NCBI GenBank assembly: GCA_964577995.1
Contig: CAZOBP010000001.1
Coordinates: 1 to 64,000, forward strand
Direction of reading: 5' to 3'
DNA: 64,000 nucleotides
Origin: JAUVXJ01 sp964577995
Lineage (GTDB): Bacteria; Chloroflexota; Anaerolineae; UBA7937; B3-Chlor
Shown here: in pieces, positions 60,188 through 64,000 of the stretch
How positions within the stretch are numbered: position 1 is the stretch's first letter
Layout: each line of letters begins with the position of its first letter
Notes under the pieces: generated by a model
What the model was told of the DNA's origin: nothing
The model's input: only the letters and a program-made list of their open reading frames with translations
Database searches by the model: none
Position numbers and translations under genes: made by a program

Positions 60188-60550
60188 CTACGGCCGGTAG
60201 GTCACCCACGCATCGGGCGACTCCCACACCTCCACTGAACTCAAGTGTGCCCCTTCGATAGACCCTGCCAACTCCTCGTAGAAGAAACGGGCGATGTTCT
60301 CCGAGCTGGGGTTCACCTTGTCGAAAGGAGCTACTTCGTTGAGGAGAGTGTGGTCGAGCCGCTCGACGATGGGGTCCAGCACCCGTTTGAGCAGAGTGAA
60401 GTCATAGGCCAGGCCCGTGTCGTCCAGTACCTCGCTCTCCAGACAGACCACCACGTGGTAGCGATGGCCGTGAGTAGACTCGCACTTACCCTCGTACCCT
60501 CGCAGCGCGTGGGCCGCATCGAAATGCCGCTTAACCCTTACCTGATACAT
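60188..60550 (-). CDS. queD: 6-carboxytetrahydropterin synthase QueD
   Basis: QueD makes 6-carboxy-tetrahydropterin, an early intermediate of queuosine. The zinc ligands His (RHFDAAHAL) and HGHRYHV are present, with the catalytic Cys in KCESTHGH, and the NPSSENIARFFYEEL motif that closes the pterin site. Length 120 fits. It overlaps the rdgB gene by 20 bases and is translated with it. The later enzymes QueH and QueA are about 20 kb away. Confidence 0.94.
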   Translation of the reverse strand: MYQVRVKRHFDAAHALRGYEGKCESTHGHRYHVVVCLESEVLDDTGLAYDFTLLKRVLDPIVERLDHTLLNEVAPFDKVNPSSENIARFFYEELAGSIEGAHLSSVEVWESPDAWVTYRP

Positions 60551-61160
60551 GATCCCCCCCGATCAGCGCCTCCAAGATCGGTCTGATCCCCTGGGCTGCT
60601 TTCGCGCGGTGACTGATGCGGTTCTTCTCCTCTGGTGGAAGCTGGCCCATAGTCTTGTCGTACCCAGGCAGATAGAAGACCGGATCGTAGCCGAAGCCAA
60701 GATGGCCCTGGGGTGCGAAGGCTACTCTTCCCTCGCAGATACCTTCCGCCGTCAACGTCTGGCCCTCCGGCTCAGCGAGCGCGATGACGCAGCGAAAGCG
60801 GGCACCGCGCCCGTCTCTGGGTACATCCCTCATCTTGACCAGTAGCAGACGGTACCGGTCCTCGTCGGTAGCCTCCGGTCCGGCATAGCGGGCAGAATGC
60901 ACCCCCGGCTCCCCTCCAAGGGCGTCCACCTCCAGCCCTGAGTCATCGGCGAGAGCAGTCAAGCCGCTGACGAGAGCATACTGCCGTGCCTTCTGCACAG
61001 CGTTCTCGGCGAAGCTGCTCCCCGTCTCCTCGACGTCTTCGGCAATGCCCTCACTATCCAGGTACGTGAGATCTATGGGCAGGCCGGCGAGAAGCTCTTC
61101 GTACTCCCTCAACTTGCCGGGATTCCTGGTGGCTATGAGTAGCCTTCGACGTCCACTCAT
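60531..61160 (-). CDS. rdgB: XTP/dITP pyrophosphatase RdgB (HAM1 family)
   Basis: The enzyme removes deaminated purine nucleotides. The signature is LIATRNPGKLREYEELL, then TALADDSGLEVDALGGEPGVHSARYAG and GHLGFGYDPVFYLPGYDKTMGQL. Length about 209. The ATG at 61160 overlaps the stop of the hydrolase gene upstream (ATGA); the longer open frame is not used. It forms a cluster with queD and an alpha/beta hydrolase. Confidence 0.95.
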   Translation of the reverse strand: MSGRRRLLIATRNPGKLREYEELLAGLPIDLTYLDSEGIAEDVEETGSSFAENAVQKARQYALVSGLTALADDSGLEVDALGGEPGVHSARYAGPEATDEDRYRLLLVKMRDVPRDGRGARFRCVIALAEPEGQTLTAEGICEGRVAFAPQGHLGFGYDPVFYLPGYDKTMGQLPPEEKNRISHRAKAAQGIRPILEALIGGDHVSGKG

Positions 61161-61963
61161 TGAGTTCCTTCCCTGCCATTCCGGGCCGCCAGATGCCCCT
61201 GAAAGTGGCGCCCCAGGAACTCCAGTACCGTGGTATTGAACTGCTTGGGCTGGTATCCTTGAACCCAATGGTCGCTCTCCACCAGCACCAGTTCGGACCC
61301 CGGTATCCGCGCGTGGAACTCCTCAGAGAGCAACGGCGGGCTGAGGGAGTCTCTGCTGCCCTGGATCACGAGTGTGGGACACGAGATCTCGCCACCCCTA
61401 CTGTACGCGATTTCCTCATCTGCTTCCACTCGCGCTATGACCGCCGCTCCGTAGTTGCGCAGCAGCATCCGCCACCGGTCCTCTCCGTGCAGACGAGCCA
61501 GAACGCTCGCCCATCCCGGATCGACACCGTCAGGATACGCCAGACTCTCCCACAGATCGAAGAGACCTGGTGCAATGCCCCTGTTGATCCTCGCTGCGCC
61601 GGATACCAAGATCAGCGACTTCACCAACGAGGGATCGGTGAAGTAGATCCACGAGGCGATGGACGCCCCCATGCTGAAGCCACACACGTGCACGGGACCA
61701 AGCTTCAAGGCAGAGAGCAGCGCGACCACGTCGGTCGTCGCCAACTCGAAGAACTCCGGACCCGTGATCGTCTCTGGATGGTCAGTTCGACCGTGTCCTC
61801 TCAGGTCTGGCACAACCACACGGAAGCTCCGAGAGAAGGCCGATATTTGATTTCTCCAATCGCTCCGGCCGGTGCCGCCGAACCCGTGGAGAAGCAGCAT
61901 CGGGTCTCCTTCGCCGTGTAGCTCGTAGAAGAGATCTAGACCATTGGTGCTCAGATATGGCAT
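61157..61963 (-). CDS. alpha/beta hydrolase
   Basis: This 268-residue enzyme has LLLHGFGGTGRSDWR (oxyanion hole), RVVVPDLRGHGRTDHP, the nucleophile elbow VCGFSMGASIASW (Ser), an acid in LVIQGSRDSLSPP and the His in LVESDHWVQ. The triad is complete. The sequence resembles epoxide hydrolase or esterase-type members, and the true substrate is unknown. The start follows GGAAGGAAC. It shares a transcript with rdgB and queD. Confidence 0.85.
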   Translation of the reverse strand: MPYLSTNGLDLFYELHGEGDPMLLLHGFGGTGRSDWRNQISAFSRSFRVVVPDLRGHGRTDHPETITGPEFFELATTDVVALLSALKLGPVHVCGFSMGASIASWIYFTDPSLVKSLILVSGAARINRGIAPGLFDLWESLAYPDGVDPGWASVLARLHGEDRWRMLLRNYGAAVIARVEADEEIAYSRGGEISCPTLVIQGSRDSLSPPLLSEEFHARIPGSELVLVESDHWVQGYQPKQFNTTVLEFLGRHFQGHLAARNGREGTQ

Positions 61964-62011
61964 TCGTTCCTTCCAGCTCTCGTGGAGAGATGGAGCCTGA
62001 CCTCGGTTACG

Positions 62012-63973
62012 TCAAGACGACTCTATGCTCACCCGGCCCAGCGGAACCGTAAGACCCTGTCCTCCCTCGTAGATGGCGGACACCTCTTCTCCGGATACGC
62101 CGAGCAGGCTCGCCTCCAGCGTGTACTCTCCATCCGGCGTCTCCGGATTGAGATTCACGTCATAGTCGTCCCGCACGATCTCTCCGGGTTGCCAGGCACT
62201 CGTCGGGTAGAAGTACATGGCACCCCCTGCCCTCTCCAGTGAGCCTCCCCACACCTGATGTGCGTCGTCTGTGAGACGTACCACCGCCACATAGTCCTCC
62301 GGAAGCTGTGTCAGAGCCTCCCAATACAGCGTGACATGGATCCAGCCGCTGGGCGGATGATAAGTGTCGTCGGTCGCACGATAGACGCCGTCGTCAAGCT
62401 CGTAGGCCACGAGCCGCAGACTATCGCCGTACACCGCATCCACGGCGTCAGCCGAAGAAGGCGCGCTCCGTGGACGGTAGTTGGCCGCGTACCCTTTGAC
62501 CTCCACCCCAGGCGGGAACTGCGCTGTCACCACGGGAAAACTCCCTGACAGCCAGCCCTCCACAGCATGGTTCGGATCAACCCACTCGATGTGTGACTGT
62601 ACCAACCACACCGTCTCGAAGTCTCCAAGACTCTCCAGTGTGCCCGCGAGCTCGTCTGCCCCGCCCATCGGACCCCCAAAGGGCGCGAACACTGGCTGCT
62701 CGCCTTGGAAGTAGTACTGGAACGGTATGCGCACGTAGTCCGCGTGACAGAGGACCACATCGCCCGGGCGGGCGTGTTCCTCCACGTATCGGGCTGCTGC
62801 TCTCCACTCCTCCTTGCGTTGCTCCGGACTCCAATCATGCTGCAAGCCGTACGAGAAAGGAATGAGGATGATGACCAGAGTGATCAGCCCTGCCCCCTTG
62901 TGAAACGCAGCAGCCTTGTCCACCCCGGCAGCGAGGACCAGCAGGAAGGGAGCTACAATGACGATCAGGTAGTACACGGTGAAGATCTGCTGTCGAAAGG
63001 ACAGCACGTAAGCCGCCAGTAGGGGTAGCAGCATCCACACTAACAGGAAGGCGCTCGACCTGATGTCCATCTGCTTCCATCGCCATCGCCCATCCGTGTG
63101 CCTGCGCAGGCGAGGAAGCAGAAGCCCAGCAGCCGCGATGATGGCGAGGGCGCTGAGGGTGCCATTCAGCCACATACCAGACAATGGCACCCGCCGCACG
63201 GTGAAAGCCTCCAGGCACTCCACGACCATGGCACCCAGACTCATGGTGGGTCTCCACGAGGGGGTGCTCGCACTCAGTTGCCAGGCTCTCCAGAGCCAGG
63301 GCGAGAAGCACAGCAGGCTAGCTCCCCAGCACAGCATCCCCTGTCTGACCGCCGCGCGGTGTCGCCGGGCGTACAGAAGAAGGAGGACTAACTCGGCGGG
63401 CAAAACGAAGACGGCGTAGAGGTGTGTGTAGAAGCTGGACACAGTGAGCACCACGTACGCGGTCCACCAAGACCAGCGAGGGGTGTCCAGAGCGCGCACG
63501 AAACAATACACAGACCACACGCTGAGCGTCGCCACCAGCGCGTACATCCTGGCTTCCTGAGAGTACCACACCAGAAAGGGATTGACCGCGGCCAGCAAGG
63601 TGGCCACGAGGGAGATGCGAGACGAGAACAGTCGCCTGCCCAGCAGATAGATGGACGGCAGGTACAGAGTCCCCAGCAATGCGGAAAAGAGCCGTATGGC
63701 GGCCTCACCCGATCCGAAGGCCCGCATCCAGACAGCCAAGGAGAGATGGTACAAGGGAGGATTGGGCTCTTGAAGCGTCATGCCCTGGCGTACAACCTCT
63801 GACAGGGGAAAACTAGCCAGGTACACGCTCACCGCCTCGTCGAGCCACAGGCTATGGAACGTGAGGTTGTAGAGGCGGATGCCGAAACCCAGAAGCAAGA
63901 GAAGACAGAAAGCCCACCTGCCCACCCCTGTCACTGAGAGCACTATGGATGGGCGTTCTTCAATACCTACCAT
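62012..63973 (-). CDS. GT-C (PMT_2/ArnT-like) membrane glycosyltransferase
   Basis: This 653-residue protein has about 11 membrane helices and a large soluble C-terminal domain. The first loop contains FHSLWLDEAVSVYLA (the acidic catalytic loop), followed by EPNPPLYHLSLAVWM, and the later QEARMYALVATLSVW is typical of PMT_2 proteins. It transfers a sugar from a polyprenyl-phosphate donor to an outer acceptor. The start at 63973 is near the end of the window and appears complete. Acceptor unknown. Confidence 0.85.
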   Translation of the reverse strand: MVGIEERPSIVLSVTGVGRWAFCLLLLLGFGIRLYNLTFHSLWLDEAVSVYLASFPLSEVVRQGMTLQEPNPPLYHLSLAVWMRAFGSGEAAIRLFSALLGTLYLPSIYLLGRRLFSSRISLVATLLAAVNPFLVWYSQEARMYALVATLSVWSVYCFVRALDTPRWSWWTAYVVLTVSSFYTHLYAVFVLPAELVLLLLYARRHRAAVRQGMLCWGASLLCFSPWLWRAWQLSASTPSWRPTMSLGAMVVECLEAFTVRRVPLSGMWLNGTLSALAIIAAAGLLLPRLRRHTDGRWRWKQMDIRSSAFLLVWMLLPLLAAYVLSFRQQIFTVYYLIVIVAPFLLVLAAGVDKAAAFHKGAGLITLVIILIPFSYGLQHDWSPEQRKEEWRAAARYVEEHARPGDVVLCHADYVRIPFQYYFQGEQPVFAPFGGPMGGADELAGTLESLGDFETVWLVQSHIEWVDPNHAVEGWLSGSFPVVTAQFPPGVEVKGYAANYRPRSAPSSADAVDAVYGDSLRLVAYELDDGVYRATDDTYHPPSGWIHVTLYWEALTQLPEDYVAVVRLTDDAHQVWGGSLERAGGAMYFYPTSAWQPGEIVRDDYDVNLNPETPDGEYTLEASLLGVSGEEVSAIYEGGQGLTVPLGRVSIESS

Positions 63974-64000
63974 GGGGATTCAAGGATGTGTGACGCAGTC

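Overview
The window reads as a chromosomal segment of a Chloroflexota bacterium, probably Anaerolineae-like. This is inferred from the style of the genes, not from a marker tree. The signs are a moderately high GC content, many GTG and TTG starts, and an envelope of single-membrane type (sortase, LCP ligase, YkuD transpeptidase, M23 peptidase, lipoproteins). Many exported proteins also carry Thr/Pro-rich linkers between a membrane anchor and an outer domain. No phage, insertion sequence, CRISPR array or rRNA was seen. There is one tRNA gene, tRNA-Val(CAC).

Layout. 1-7.3 kb: a MurR/RpiR regulator, a AAA ATPase, an LCP ligase and three membrane-anchored or lipoproteins, including a parvulin foldase. 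7.3-13.2 kb: a regulatory stretch with two promoters, two paralogous surface glycoside hydrolases in tandem, a lipoprotein and tRNA-Val. 13.2-20.6 kb: an orphan histidine kinase, a membrane protein, a tiny basic membrane protein, a sortase, MurJ, RfaE2 and an M23 peptidase. 20.7-28.9 kb: a zinc-ribbon/coiled-coil/CHAT protease, then dnaX-ybaB-recR, RodZ and RimO. 28.9-32.6 kb: a deleted cysE/cysK remnant, then a Fur/Zur-ZnuA-ZnuC-ZnuB metal uptake operon with a palindromic operator at its promoter.

32.7-37.0 kb: a secreted metalloprotease, purine nucleoside phosphorylase and a PH-domain membrane protein. 37.1-43.5 kb: a Xer recombinase; an overlapping ruvB-queH-glycosyltransferase-DUF2905-queA operon, in which QueH carries an extra N-terminal RRXRR/PLMP-like domain; and a DksA-type zinc finger protein. 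43.5-48.6 kb: a tightly overlapping operon of a beta-propeller protein, a MazG-like pyrophosphohydrolase, a TIM-barrel isomerase, an amidohydrolase and a divergent adenine deaminase. 48.7-51.5 kb: two secreted proteins, one with a PEP-CTERM-like tail, a pyruvate-kinase-C-like protein and a THEP1-type NTPase. 52.2-57.1 kb: a polar amino acid ABC transporter with an amidinotransferase-fold hydrolase and a threonine/serine dehydratase. 57.5-64 kb: RraA-like protein, PlsC, LysM-YkuD transpeptidase, QueD, RdgB, an alpha/beta hydrolase and a large GT-C glycosyltransferase.

The strongest leads are the QueH domain fusion, the zinc-ribbon CHAT protease, the cysE/cysK deletion scar, the Zur-like operator, a consensus promoter with a palindrome in its spacer upstream of the hydrolase pair, probable leaderless envelope genes, and a leader with a perfect Shine-Dalgarno and a 12-codon ORF. 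All assignments come from reading motifs by eye. No database search or folding program was run.
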